From CBDFGN01 sp965247065 (GTDB lineage Bacteria; Bacteroidota; Bacteroidia; Cytophagales; Cyclobacteriaceae), in NCBI GenBank assembly GCA_965247065.1, contig CBDFGN010000006.1, positions 2,790,001 to 2,854,000 of the forward strand: a stretch of DNA of 64,000 bases, given 5' to 3'. This document shows positions 45,370-53,438 of this stretch, piece by piece (positions within the stretch are counted from its first letter, which is position 1; each line of letters starts with the position of its first letter). The position numbers were made by a program, and so were the translations under genes. The notes beneath the pieces are model-generated. The model searched no databases. It saw only the letters and a program-made list of their open reading frames with translations, and was not told the origin of the DNA.

Positions 45370-46587
45370 TCATCCTGCCCTCATTGCCTTTACCGGCTTC
45401 AATCGGGACAATTGCAACAATGGAAAAAAACTTAAGATCACCGCTATTACGAATATTGCCCAGGCTTGGGAATAAAAGATGTACGGATTCATAGTGAACT
45501 CCATTACCGGCTCAATGCCATATGACTCATACACGTCTGCCAGCCGGGTAGGTAATTGGATTGGGTTGGAATAGAAATACATTATAATCCCGGTACTAAT
45601 TATGATTCCTGTTAAGACACCGATCAGCGACATTAATAGCATCTCGACGAAAACCGTGAATTGAAGTTTAACTCTCTTCATGCCAATGGAAAGCAAGACC
45701 CCAAATTCGTATCTTCTTTCGGCTGCCATCATCAGAAACGTCCCGAACATTCCAAATCCAATCACGATGTACAGTACCAATGTCATTTTTTGGGTACTTG
45801 CATGTTTTAATTTTACCATCTGGACAAGGTCGGGCATCATGGCCTCCCACTGAATAGGTTTCAGTGTTAGGTCGCCAATTAAATTGTCAACTGTTGTCAT
45901 TACATTGTCCGTTTCATCAGAATCATGAAGAAGGAGAGCAATGCTTGTCAGCCTTTGATCCATTCTGTAAAACCATTGGGCCTCATTTACCGGCATACAG
46001 ACAACCCGATTATTCTGTTCAGAGCTTGGGAATTTAACCACCCCTTTTATGGGGTACAAACCTACTGCATTGGAACCACGGAATCCCTGACCTATCAGTA
46101 TCACGGAGTCACCAATATTGACGTTAAGATATTCCGCCAATCCGGATGAAATTAATACCGCTTTATCCGATGGTCCTAAATATTCCCCACCAATTAATTT
46201 GTCTTTGATGCCCGTGATAGAATTCTCCTTTTCGGGATCCACGCCAAAGATCATGCTTGGCCGGGTTTTTGAATCAAAGGCTGCCAAAGCAAAATATTCT
46301 ATTCTCGGTACCGCAGCTTCCACTCCTTCAATTATGGAAAGATCATTAAGCAATGCCTCGGTGTAAGAAAGACTGTTATCAATGATTTTTTCTTCCCAAT
46401 ATCCATCCTGGTGAATCTGCAGATGTCCCGAATAAAACTTGACCGCATTGTCAACCATATGGTCCAGGGTCCCATGCTGCAATGACATCATCATACAGGC
46501 ACAGAGCACCCCAAAAGCTATGGAGCTTATGGTTATAACGCTTCTCCTTTTATTCCGCCATATGTTACGCCATGCGAGCAGTAGCAT
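45370..46587 (-). CDS. FtsX-like ABC permease 2
   Basis: A 405-residue permease with the same four-helix MacB plan. It starts MLLLAWRNIWRNKRRSVITISSIAFG, has a periplasmic domain, then YEFGVLLSIGMKRVKLQFTVFVEMLLMS, and ends LKPVKAMRAG. It is a clear paralogue of the following gene (matching N-terminus WRNIWRNKRRS and GMKR motif). The gap to the third permease is 58 bp. Confidence 0.9.
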   Translation of the reverse strand: MLLLAWRNIWRNKRRSVITISSIAFGVLCACMMMSLQHGTLDHMVDNAVKFYSGHLQIHQDGYWEEKIIDNSLSYTEALLNDLSIIEGVEAAVPRIEYFALAAFDSKTRPSMIFGVDPEKENSITGIKDKLIGGEYLGPSDKAVLISSGLAEYLNVNIGDSVILIGQGFRGSNAVGLYPIKGVVKFPSSEQNNRVVCMPVNEAQWFYRMDQRLTSIALLLHDSDETDNVMTTVDNLIGDLTLKPIQWEAMMPDLVQMVKLKHASTQKMTLVLYIVIGFGMFGTFLMMAAERRYEFGVLLSIGMKRVKLQFTVFVEMLLMSLIGVLTGIIISTGIIMYFYSNPIQLPTRLADVYESYGIEPVMEFTMNPYIFYSQAWAIFVIAVILSFFPLLQLSRLKPVKAMRAG

Positions 46588-46645
46588 CCAAGATTTATAA
46601 TTGTTTTCAATTTGCTGATATAGATTTCCATTCTAATTTCTAAAC

Positions 46646-47875
46646 TCATGCTTCCCTCATTGCCGCGACCGGTTTCAGTTTGAAAATGACCATCAGCGGA
46701 TAAAATCCCAGAAACAAGGCCATGAAGAAAACTACATAAGCCTGGCTGTAGAACAGGGATGGTTCCAGTGAGAAAAAGTATGCCGGTTCAACGTTGAATG
46801 ATTCAAAGGCTTCAGCAGCCGTTGCTTCAAGGTAAATGGGGTTATAGTAATAATAGGTCAGTATGGGAAGACTTATCCCCACCCCAACCAAAACGCCAAT
46901 TGAGGACATCATTGCCATCTCAAGGAAAATAATCAGTTGCATAATTCTCCTTTTCATGCCAATGGACATCATAACCCCAAATTCATACATACGCTCTTGT
47001 GTCATCATCAAAAACGTACCGAACATACCAAAGCTTATGACCGCATAAAGGACGCATAACATCACCTTTCCGCTGATATTGTCAATTTCAATACCCTGTA
47101 CCAGGTCGGGCATCATATCCTCCCACCCCATCACTTCTAGAGCCTCAAGATCAACCTGACCTTCTATTTCCTTCACAATTCTGTCAACATTCTTAGCCTC
47201 ATCTACGACCAATGAAATACTGGTTAGTCTCTCCGAAACATCATAGAACCACTGTGCTTCATTCAAAGGCAGGTATACCGTCATATTATTCTGATCTGGG
47301 ATGGGGAATTTCATGATCCCTTTTACAGGATACAATCCAGCCGCATTGGCTCCATGATATCCCTGGCTGATCAATACCACGGTATCTCCTATATCAACTC
47401 TGAGGTATTCTGCCAATCCTTCAGCCACCATTATTGCTTTCTCACCACCGTGAAGATATTCACCCCGAATAATCTTATCCTTAACCATGGTAAGCATATC
47501 TTCTTTTTCCGGATCTATGCCCAGTACAAATGATCCTTTGGTTTGCATTCCATAAGAGGCCAAGGCAAATGATTCTACTCTTGGAACGGCTACTTCCACT
47601 CCTTCCGTTGATTCAATCAATCGAAACAGATCCTGGTTGTTATCGAAGCTATTATCAATGATCTTTTCATCCCAGTATCCATTGTCATGGATCTGGATAT
47701 ATCCGGTATAAAACCGGGCGGCATTCTCAATCATCCGCTCATACGAGCCAAGCTGCATCGAGCGCATCACACATGCCAGGAGTACTGCGAAAGTGATAGA
47801 GCCGATGGTAATGAAACTTCTTCGTTTATTTCTCCAGATATTTCGCCAAGCGAGAGTTAAGAGCATAATTATCAA
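46646..47875 (-). CDS. FtsX-like ABC permease 3
   Basis: A 409-residue paralogue of permease 2 (LTLAWRNIWRNKRRSFITIGSITFAV; YEFGVMMSIGMKRRIMQLIIFLEMAMMSS; LKPVAAMREA). The Met at 47866 is an alternative start. Duplication of permeases 2 and 3 within one operon suggests a heteromeric transporter with one ATPase. Upstream lies the eroded four-helix-bundle gene. Confidence 0.9.
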   Translation of the reverse strand: MIIMLLTLAWRNIWRNKRRSFITIGSITFAVLLACVMRSMQLGSYERMIENAARFYTGYIQIHDNGYWDEKIIDNSFDNNQDLFRLIESTEGVEVAVPRVESFALASYGMQTKGSFVLGIDPEKEDMLTMVKDKIIRGEYLHGGEKAIMVAEGLAEYLRVDIGDTVVLISQGYHGANAAGLYPVKGIMKFPIPDQNNMTVYLPLNEAQWFYDVSERLTSISLVVDEAKNVDRIVKEIEGQVDLEALEVMGWEDMMPDLVQGIEIDNISGKVMLCVLYAVISFGMFGTFLMMTQERMYEFGVMMSIGMKRRIMQLIIFLEMAMMSSIGVLVGVGISLPILTYYYYNPIYLEATAAEAFESFNVEPAYFFSLEPSLFYSQAYVVFFMALFLGFYPLMVIFKLKPVAAMREA

Positions 47876-47887
47876 TTAGTAACTAGT

Positions 47888-48185
47888 AATGAACAATTGT
47901 TAATTATTTGATTTTGTTTTAGGAAATTCCACCCATGGCTTCCTCGACATTGGCGTCGATTGATGTCCCACTTCTCAACACTTGTTTTTGACAGATTGTA
48001 TTCCTTTTTTTCACTGCACAAATGCTTGTAAAGCCTTACCACTGGTAGGGCAAACAAGTACGAATTAGCAGCGATAACGTTGTTTTTCATATTTGACAAG
48101 ATCTATTTTCCATTTATTGCACTCGTCAAACAATCGTTACCCATAGAAAGCAAAGAATCATTTTGTTCATTCCTAATTGTTCATT
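47888..48185. repeat. 11-bp inverted repeat flanking the four-helix-bundle remnant
   Basis: AATGAACAATT (47888-47898) and AATTGTTCATT (48175-48185) are exact inverted copies bracketing the remnant gene at 47919-48090. Similar AT-rich strings (TTGTTCATT at 48164-48172) repeat nearby. This is consistent with an inserted unit; the ends are not defined further. Confidence 0.55.
47919..48090 (-). pseudogene. four-helix-bundle (S23/IVS-like) protein remnant
   Basis: From an ATG at 48090 the frame reads MKNNVIAANSYLFALPVVRL and on through YKHLCSEKKEYNLSK, typical of the TIGR02436 four-helix-bundle family. The homology then shifts frame within an AAAAACAAGTG run to QVLRSGTSIDANVEEAMGG, followed by a stop at 47919. 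A normal member is about 120 residues; here about 57 remain over two frames. It lies in the gap between the LolA-like gene and the permeases. Function of the family is unclear; it was first seen in 23S rRNA intervening sequences. Confidence 0.75.
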
Positions 48186-48193
48186 CTTAATTG

Positions 48194-48937
48194 TCATCTA
48201 ACTCTTTTCATATTCTGAATGGAGAAAAAGTTTTCTTCCATCGGAACGTCGAACTCCATGCCCATGTATAGTATCACTGTTCTCTGCTTTGGATCATCGG
48301 CAGGTACCATGTCCAACCTGGTAGGGATGATCCGGCCCCCAATCTCCTTGATTTCGGATAAGTACATTGTATTTATCAGGAATTCGTCCTCGTCATAGTA
48401 TCTGATCATCAGCTGCAGATAATCCTCTTGAGTAATATAGATCAAGATCCTACCCCAAACCACTGCAGCCTGCGGTTTTGGAATCATTTCAATAATGTAG
48501 GCTAGTCTGGATCCTATGACCGTATCTCCAATGAGGGTGTGGGTGTAATCCCTCACAATCGAGGATTCCTTGACCAGATCATCGTTGGTAAAATCTGAGC
48601 CCATCCAAGACTGCATCATCATGGACGGGGGAAGCTTTATTACACGATTGATGGAGGGTTGCCAATTCCATATTTCTTTTTCCCTTTTCAAAAAGGCCGC
48701 CCCTTTGTCACGGGCAGGTGAGGTAATAAGGATTATGCTGTGCTCTTTGCCCAAAGACCAGCCTTTCATTCTTATTTCCCGCGACCAATCGGGCCTTACG
48801 ATTCTCATTATCATATCCGAAGTGCTGGAGTTCCCCTGCATCTTCCTATCAGCCATGGCGATGATTTCAGTAGCATCTTGAGCGTGACCAGAAAATATGG
48901 CGAAAAGCCAGAGAGCAGTTAATATTCTAGATACCAT
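48194..48937 (-). CDS. outer membrane lipoprotein-sorting protein-like (LolA-like, PF17131)
   Basis: A 247-residue exported protein. Signal peptide ILTALWLFAIFSGHAQ is followed by the domain signature ADRKMQGNSSTSDMIMRIVRPDWSREIRMKGWSLGKEHSIILITSP and PPSMMMQSWMGSDFTNDDLV. The half-barrel fold resembles LolA and probably binds acyl chains in the periplasm. It lies 10 bp inside the TetR stop (overlap) and upstream of the FtsX-type permeases, suggesting a lipid or lipoprotein export system. Confidence 0.88.
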   Translation of the reverse strand: MVSRILTALWLFAIFSGHAQDATEIIAMADRKMQGNSSTSDMIMRIVRPDWSREIRMKGWSLGKEHSIILITSPARDKGAAFLKREKEIWNWQPSINRVIKLPPSMMMQSWMGSDFTNDDLVKESSIVRDYTHTLIGDTVIGSRLAYIIEMIPKPQAAVVWGRILIYITQEDYLQLMIRYYDEDEFLINTMYLSEIKEIGGRIIPTRLDMVPADDPKQRTVILYMGMEFDVPMEENFFSIQNMKRVR

Positions 48938-49511
48938 TTATGCAATATTTATTAACCAGATATTCTTCAATTTCATCCAGGGGATAGTCCTTACCTAATA
49001 CCAAGGATTGGAGCCCAATCCCGTCTAGCAAGGCGGCAATCAACTTTGCTTCCTTCTCAGGATTTTGAATACCAATCTTTTGCAGCAGATCTTTAAATAG
49101 GGTGTAATAGAATTTCAGCTTATTGATGGCAGGTTCGTGAATAAACGGGAATTTTCCAACCTGCAAGGCCAAAGAGGTTATCAATTTCCAAAGATCCGCG
49201 TTATTTCTTATTTCACTAAATATGTACCGCAAAATGTTCTCCAGCATCTTCCGGGGGTTCTCGTCTTGCACTTGCCTTAGGACATCCAGTTCCTGGTTGT
49301 TCAGATAGGCGAACAAATCCCGCAGGATCTGTTCCTTGCTCTTGTAGTAATTGTAGATCAACCCCTTCGAAACTTCAGCCTTGGATGCCAACTCCCTTAC
49401 CGAAGTCGAATCATACCCTTTGGTTCCAAACAACTCCAGGGCTGCCATGAGTATTTTTTGAGTGCTGGCCTCTCTGATTTCCTGAAACTGTTCTTTGGTC
49501 TTGGGGCTCAT
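48927..49511 (-). CDS. TetR/AcrR-family transcriptional regulator
   Basis: A 194-residue repressor with an N-terminal HTH (about 12-58; ILMAALELFGTKGYDSTSVRELASKAEVSKGLIYNYYKSKEQIL) and an all-helical ligand domain (60-194). It is the first gene of the export operon and overlaps the LolA-like gene by 11 bp. A palindrome immediately before the start codon is a likely autoregulatory operator. The inducing ligand is unknown. Confidence 0.93.
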   Translation of the reverse strand: MSPKTKEQFQEIREASTQKILMAALELFGTKGYDSTSVRELASKAEVSKGLIYNYYKSKEQILRDLFAYLNNQELDVLRQVQDENPRKMLENILRYIFSEIRNNADLWKLITSLALQVGKFPFIHEPAINKLKFYYTLFKDLLQKIGIQNPEKEAKLIAALLDGIGLQSLVLGKDYPLDEIEEYLVNKYCINGI

Positions 49512-49521
49512 TTGTTTTGAC

Positions 49522-49535
49522 TGACCGTTCGGTCA
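49522..49535. promoter_or_regulatory. TetR-type operator, TGACCG-TT-CGGTCA
   Basis: A perfect 6-bp dyad TGACCG/CGGTCA with a 2-bp centre ends 10 bp upstream of the TetR start. TGACNNNNNGTCA-like palindromes are typical TetR-family operators. Location suggests repression of the whole export operon by its first gene product, and possibly of the divergent HIT gene starting at 49633. Confidence 0.7.
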
Positions 49536-49632
49536 ATGATAAATACGAAAAGCCACGACATTTGGGTTAGAAAAACCATTATTTTTTTGATAAGACGACC
49601 TTGTGTTATTTTGCCAACCCGTTGCAACCAAA

Positions 49633-49801
49633 ATGAAACAATTGAATGCGTGTGTTTTTTGTAACATTATCCAGGGAACATCCGATGCTTACAAGATTTT
49701 TGAGGACCACAACAGCCTGGTTTTCCTGGACAAAAGGCCTTTATTTCCTGGCCATTGTCTACTAGTACCAAAGCAGCATGTTAAGGAGCTGACCAACCTG
49801 C
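49633..49801 (+). pseudogene. HIT-family hydrolase, 5' part (split by IS110)
   Basis: Fifty-six codons from ATG 49633 (MKQLNACVFCNIIQG) containing the HIT N-terminal half (DHNSLVFLDKRPLFPGHCLLVPKQHVKELTNL), after which the IS110 copy begins. HIT proteins hydrolyse nucleotide phosphate derivatives. The open frame continues into the element to 49878. Joining 49801 to 51114 restores a 145-residue protein with the family spacing L-P-P-G-L-I. Confidence 0.9.
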
Positions 49802-49913
49802 CCTTTAGATTTACAAGATATGATTATTTCAATATTATTGCTATTACCCCTATGAGGGGGTCTGGGGGAGACTCATAACTTGTGGACAAGGTGGATAACT
49901 TTAAAAAGTCAAC

Positions 49914-50061
49914 ACCGACAGAGGCGAATTATCTGCCTGCCAGGGTAAGACCCATCGTGCGATTCAATCCTCTGTCGGTTACTTAAACAAGCATCATTTA
50001 GAAATTAGGAATATCCAGCGAAGGATAAGATCCATTATCAAGGGTTTGATCGTGTTTAAGT
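49914..50061 (+). ncRNA. putative IS110 bridge RNA, copy 2
   Basis: Stem 1 pairs ACCGACAGAGG (49914-49924) with CCTCTGTCGGT (49969-49979) and encloses the target-type loop beginning CGAATTAT and ending GCGATTCAATC. Stem 2 pairs ACTTAAACA (49981-49989) with TGTTTAAGT (50053-50061) around the donor-type loop. Relative to copy 1, stem 1 has two and stem 2 three compensatory pair changes. The layout supports a conserved structured RNA. Confidence 0.75.
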
Positions 50062-50094
50062 GTGTTGACCTGTTTTTTAATCAATAATAAAGTT

Positions 50095-51102
50095 ATGAAG
50101 TATAAAGTATTTATTGGCGTAGATGTGTCTAAAGAGGTTCTGGATTTTGTAGTGATTGCTGAAGGCAAAAAGTTGTTCCACTTGCTGGTAAGTAACGATA
50201 AAAAAGGGATCAATCTGTTTTACAAAAGATTACTAAAAGAAGTAGAGACCGATCAGATCCACTGGTTATTATGTCTTGAGCATACGGGTATCTACTGTAA
50301 CCCTTTATTGGAATTTGTGGTTGAAAAGAACATGGCAGTTTGGTTAGAAAACGCAGCAGTAATCAAAGCACACCATGCGTTGGAACGAGGTAAAAATGAT
50401 GCTTTAGATGCCTTAAGAATTTCTGAGTATGCTTATGCTAAAAGGGATAAAGTAAGGCTGTGGGAAGCTCCCAGAGAGGTTGTCAATCAATTGAAATCTA
50501 TGATCCGTCTCAGGAAAAGACTACTTACTTCCAAAAAGAGGCTACTTGATCCTCTACAGGAAGACAAGCAGTTTGGTAATAAACAATGGGCAAAGGAACA
50601 TGATAAACTACTTCGACCTGTTATAGCCAAAATAGAAAAACAACTCAAAGAAGTGGAACAGAAAATCCAGCAGCTCATTGATGGGGACCATCATCTTAAA
50701 CAACTTTATCAACTGATTACATCGGTAAGCAGAGTAGGGCAGATTGTAGCTATCAATACCCTGGTAGTCACTAACGAGTTTAAACAGATCACTGACCCAA
50801 AAAAGATGGCCTGTCATTGCGGAGTAGCCCCTTTCCAATACGATTCAGGGAAAACGATTCGCAGCAGGGCCAGAGTGTCACACAGGGCAGACAAGTCGAT
50901 GAAAGTACTACTACACTTGGCGGCTATGTCAGCCATCTCTGGTAAAGGAGAATTAAGAGATTATTACCTAAGAAAAGTAGAGGAAGGCAAGAATAAAATG
51001 GCTGTACTTAATGCTGTAAGAAACAAAATCATCCACCGAGTATTTGCTTGTGTAAGAGAAAATAGGAAATATGAAAAAATTTATAAGCATGCCCTTGTTT
51101 AA
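50095..51102 (+). CDS. IS110-family transposase, copy 2
   Basis: A 335-residue DEDD recombinase of the same family as copy 1 but clearly diverged (for example VFIGVDVSKEVLDFVV against YFVGIDVSKSTLDFTV). It retains the acidic residues (ERGKNDALDALRISEYA), the C-terminal Transposase_20 region (CHCGVAPFQYDSGKTIRSRARVSH) and LHLAAMSAISGKGE. Start at 50095 matches copy 1. It appears intact. Confidence 0.92.
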   Translation: MKYKVFIGVDVSKEVLDFVVIAEGKKLFHLLVSNDKKGINLFYKRLLKEVETDQIHWLLCLEHTGIYCNPLLEFVVEKNMAVWLENAAVIKAHHALERGKNDALDALRISEYAYAKRDKVRLWEAPREVVNQLKSMIRLRKRLLTSKKRLLDPLQEDKQFGNKQWAKEHDKLLRPVIAKIEKQLKEVEQKIQQLIDGDHHLKQLYQLITSVSRVGQIVAINTLVVTNEFKQITDPKKMACHCGVAPFQYDSGKTIRSRARVSHRADKSMKVLLHLAAMSAISGKGELRDYYLRKVEEGKNKMAVLNAVRNKIIHRVFACVRENRKYEKIYKHALV

Positions 51103-51111
51103 TCCTTAGAA

Positions 51112-51382
51112 ATCGCCTGGCCTAATTCAACCTCTATTCCTAAATGCCCAAAGAATCTGTCGGGTGGTCAGGGAAGGGCTGGAGTGTGAGGGCACATTTG
51201 TTGCTATTAACAACAAGGTAAGTCAAAGTGTTGCCCATTTACATATTCATATAGTACCTCGAAACCAGGGCGATGGCCTGAAAGGGTTTTTCTGGCCCCG
51301 AACACCATACCGCGATCAAGCTCATGAGGAAGCGATAGCCCGGCAACTCATCAAGACTACCATCAAACTCAAGCTGACATAA
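51112..51382 (+). pseudogene. HIT-family hydrolase, 3' part with the histidine triad
   Basis: The 3' half begins right after IS110 copy 2 (GLIQPLFLNAQRICRVVREGL). It contains the catalytic histidine triad VAHLHIHIVPR and ends LIKTTIKLKLT. It has its own in-frame ATG at 51164 but would lack the nucleotide-binding half. The protein is inactive unless the element excises. Confidence 0.9.
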
Positions 51383-51390
51383 ACGTTCTG

Positions 51391-51537
51391 TTACGCCGCG
51401 TCATCTCCAGGAACCTTCTTGCCTAATTCCTGGTTTCGAACGGCAAACATCAACCGGTTGCCTGTTCCAGCATTTGGTCGTCTGATTCTTCCGATTCCAC
51501 GATTGGCACTGGTAATGAACACAGTCTTCCTTATCAT
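51391..51537 (-). pseudogene. short-chain dehydrogenase remnant
   Basis: A 48-codon frame from ATG 51537 begins KTVFITSANRGIGRI, the cofactor-binding TGxxxGIG motif of SDR enzymes (TSANRGIG here). It jumps to NRLMFAVRNQELGKK, which matches the end of the Rossmann first unit, then stops at 51391. About 10 residues between are missing and the rest (about 180 residues) is gone. It overlaps the upstream gene's stop by ATGA. Confidence 0.7.
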
Positions 51538-51935
51538 TCAATCAGCAGCCATTTCATTGCTTGGTCTTTATTCTTAAAGTACCTTAGCCTGAACCCTTCT
51601 ACCAGTTCCTCATCCTCGTTCTTGACGGAATATTCCTGGTACAGTTCCTCGTTCACGATCATCGCGTATTTCTTAACTCCCATATCTATAATATCGGCCA
51701 TGAAGAAGCGGGTAATCCAGCTTTGAGTATCAGTGGTCCTGGTGTACTTAAATTTTAAAGTATCGGCAATCATAAAATCAGGGTGCAACTCTTCTACCTT
51801 TTGTCGGATCACTTGAAATTCATCCTTTAATTCCTTCTCCGTCAATTCAGACGAGGTCTCGTTCCATTCCGTATACAAAAGGGACATTTCTTCCAGAAGA
51901 TGAATAGTTGAGCACGGACTGTTATGTACGATCAT
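51534..51935 (-). CDS. hypothetical protein, 133 aa (SpoIIAA/STAS-like?)
   Basis: The sequence has predicted beta-alpha-beta character: IVHNSPCSTIHLLEEMSLLYTEW, PDFMIADTLKFKYT, YAMIVNEELYQEYSVK, FRLRYFKNKDQAMKWLLIE. The end resembles Bacteroidota STAS/SpoIIAA-like proteins (YFKNKDEAMKWL). No catalytic motif is visible and function is unknown. It is followed with a 4-bp overlap by the SDR remnant, hinting at a former two-gene unit. Confidence 0.6.
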   Translation of the reverse strand: MIVHNSPCSTIHLLEEMSLLYTEWNETSSELTEKELKDEFQVIRQKVEELHPDFMIADTLKFKYTRTTDTQSWITRFFMADIIDMGVKKYAMIVNEELYQEYSVKNEDEELVEGFRLRYFKNKDQAMKWLLIE

Positions 51936-52000
51936 GCATTTGTACAGTTTTCATTAATTTAAGCCATTAGTGCCTGCTAAGCAATTGAAGTCAATTTAGA

Positions 52001-52576
52001 ATGGATTATTCAAAGGCAAAAAGCTACATCCTTGAGCGTTTGAACTTGGAATTGCCTGCTGAACTGTACTATCACTGTCTGGAGCACACCCTTGATGTTC
52101 ATCGATCTGCCAAAAAACTAGCCGCCTTAGAAGCTGTCGATGGTGAGGATCTCATTCTGATTAAGACCTCGGCCCTTTTCCACGATTCCGGGTTCCTGAA
52201 ATCTTATATCGACCATGAGCACTTCGGCGTCGGCATTGCTCAAACAGTTTTACCTGATTTCGATTACAATACCAGGCAGGTATCCGTGGTTTGTGGCATG
52301 ATAAACGCCACTCGCATCCCTCAGACTCCGGCCACACATCTTGAACGTATTCTATGCGACGCGGACTTGGACTACCTGGGCAGATCCGACTACTATGAAA
52401 TATCAGAAATGTTAAAACGCGAACTGGAGGCTCAACACAGAGTCAGCACGGAAGAGCAATGGAAAAGCCTTCAGGTAGGCTTTTTGGAGCAGCATCAGTA
52501 TTTCACCGATTCGGCCATCGAGAGAAGGGACCTGGCCAAAAAGGAGCGACTGGCCGAACTTAAGGCAGCCCGCTAG
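52001..52576 (+). CDS. HD-domain phosphohydrolase family protein
   Basis: A 191-residue protein with HD superfamily spacing: His29 (HCLEHTLDV), His61-Asp62 (SALFHDSGF), His73/His75 region (IDHEHFG), and a late Asp in ILCDADLDYLG. Metal-dependent phosphohydrolases of this fold act on nucleotides or phosphodiesters; the substrate is unknown. It is convergent with the PPK2 pair (5 bp apart). Confidence 0.8.
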   Translation: MDYSKAKSYILERLNLELPAELYYHCLEHTLDVHRSAKKLAALEAVDGEDLILIKTSALFHDSGFLKSYIDHEHFGVGIAQTVLPDFDYNTRQVSVVCGMINATRIPQTPATHLERILCDADLDYLGRSDYYEISEMLKRELEAQHRVSTEEQWKSLQVGFLEQHQYFTDSAIERRDLAKKERLAELKAAR

Positions 52577-52580
52577 CTAC

Positions 52581-53438
52581 TTAAACCTTTGGTTTCATCA
52601 CTGAAATGACCTCGGGATTGGGATCAAGGGCCTCAACAATTTCCTCATTCTTAGGATAAGGGACGCTAATCAATACATGCTTCATTGCTTCCAGCCTAGC
52701 CTTTGGCTTGGTATTAGCCAACAAAACGACCCACGGGCTCTCGGTCCAACTTGTTTCCGCGAACATTCGATCCTTATAGTAGGTGTATTTATCCCAAAGA
52801 TTCTGCGCCTTCGAGTCAATTGGGCTTAATTGCCACCGCTTTAACGGGTTATTCTTAATAGACTCTAATCGCTTTTTTTGCTCTTTCTTATCAATGGAAA
52901 ACCAGAATTTGATAATTTGAATGCCATCCTCGGTAAGCATTTTTTCAAATTCATTCACCTGCATAAGGAACTGGTCATACTGAGCATCCGAGCAGAAGCC
53001 ATTTACGGGCTCCACAACCGCACGATTATACCAACTGCGATTAAAAAAAACAATCTCCCCGGGATTTGGTAGCTGACTGATGTAACGCTGGAAATACCAT
53101 TGCCCCCTTTCCTTATCTGACGGTCTTGGCAGCGCAACCACTCGAATCGATCTAGGATTCAAGTGCTCAGTGAATCTACGGATAGCTCCTCCTTTTCCTG
53201 CAACGTCCCGGCCTTCAAAAATCAAAGCGATGCGTTTACCATTCTCTCTGACCCAGTTTTGAAGCTTCAACATTTCTATTTGAAAATCCTTCAGTTGGTC
53301 CTCATAACTCAACCTTCTTAAGGTTCTTTTCAGATTAATGTCGGGCTGGCGTAGCATTTCGGTGAGGCCTCGGCTACTATTTAATCTAGTCAAATCCTGG
53401 TCAGACAACTCAACTATTTGGTCCGGTTTATTCATCAA
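52581..53438 (-). CDS. ppk2: polyphosphate kinase 2 family protein (B)
   Basis: A 285-residue PPK2 with Walker A GRDVAGKGGAIRRFTEHLNPR, Walker B FFNRSWYNRAVVEPV and the lid region QLSPIDSKAQNLWDKYT. It transfers phosphate between polyphosphate and nucleotides. GRDVAGKG has Val where the paralogue has Ala. Its ATG overlaps the stop of the upstream ppk2 by 4 bp, so the two are translationally coupled. Confidence 0.93.
   Translation of the reverse strand: MMNKPDQIVELSDQDLTRLNSSRGLTEMLRQPDINLKRTLRRLSYEDQLKDFQIEMLKLQNWVRENGKRIALIFEGRDVAGKGGAIRRFTEHLNPRSIRVVALPRPSDKERGQWYFQRYISQLPNPGEIVFFNRSWYNRAVVEPVNGFCSDAQYDQFLMQVNEFEKMLTEDGIQIIKFWFSIDKKEQKKRLESIKNNPLKRWQLSPIDSKAQNLWDKYTYYKDRMFAETSWTESPWVVLLANTKPKARLEAMKHVLISVPYPKNEEIVEALDPNPEVISVMKPKV

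Larger units (their letters stand above)
49802..51111 (+). mobile_element. IS110-family insertion sequence, copy 2 (1310 bp)
   Basis: Same ends as copy 1 (CCTTTAGATT left, CCTTAGAA right), same 9-bp distance from transposase stop to the right end. Left junction core reads GC (49800-49801) and right junction reads AT (51112-51113), unlike copy 1 where both are AT. Only this placement restores the HIT frame with normal spacing. The 293 bp before the transposase include the putative bridge RNA. Confidence 0.85.

Noticed and set aside
47872..48099. 75-aa protein-coding gene in the raw frame
   Set aside because: Homology to the four-helix-bundle family shifts frame midway, so the C-terminal half of this frame is nonsense.
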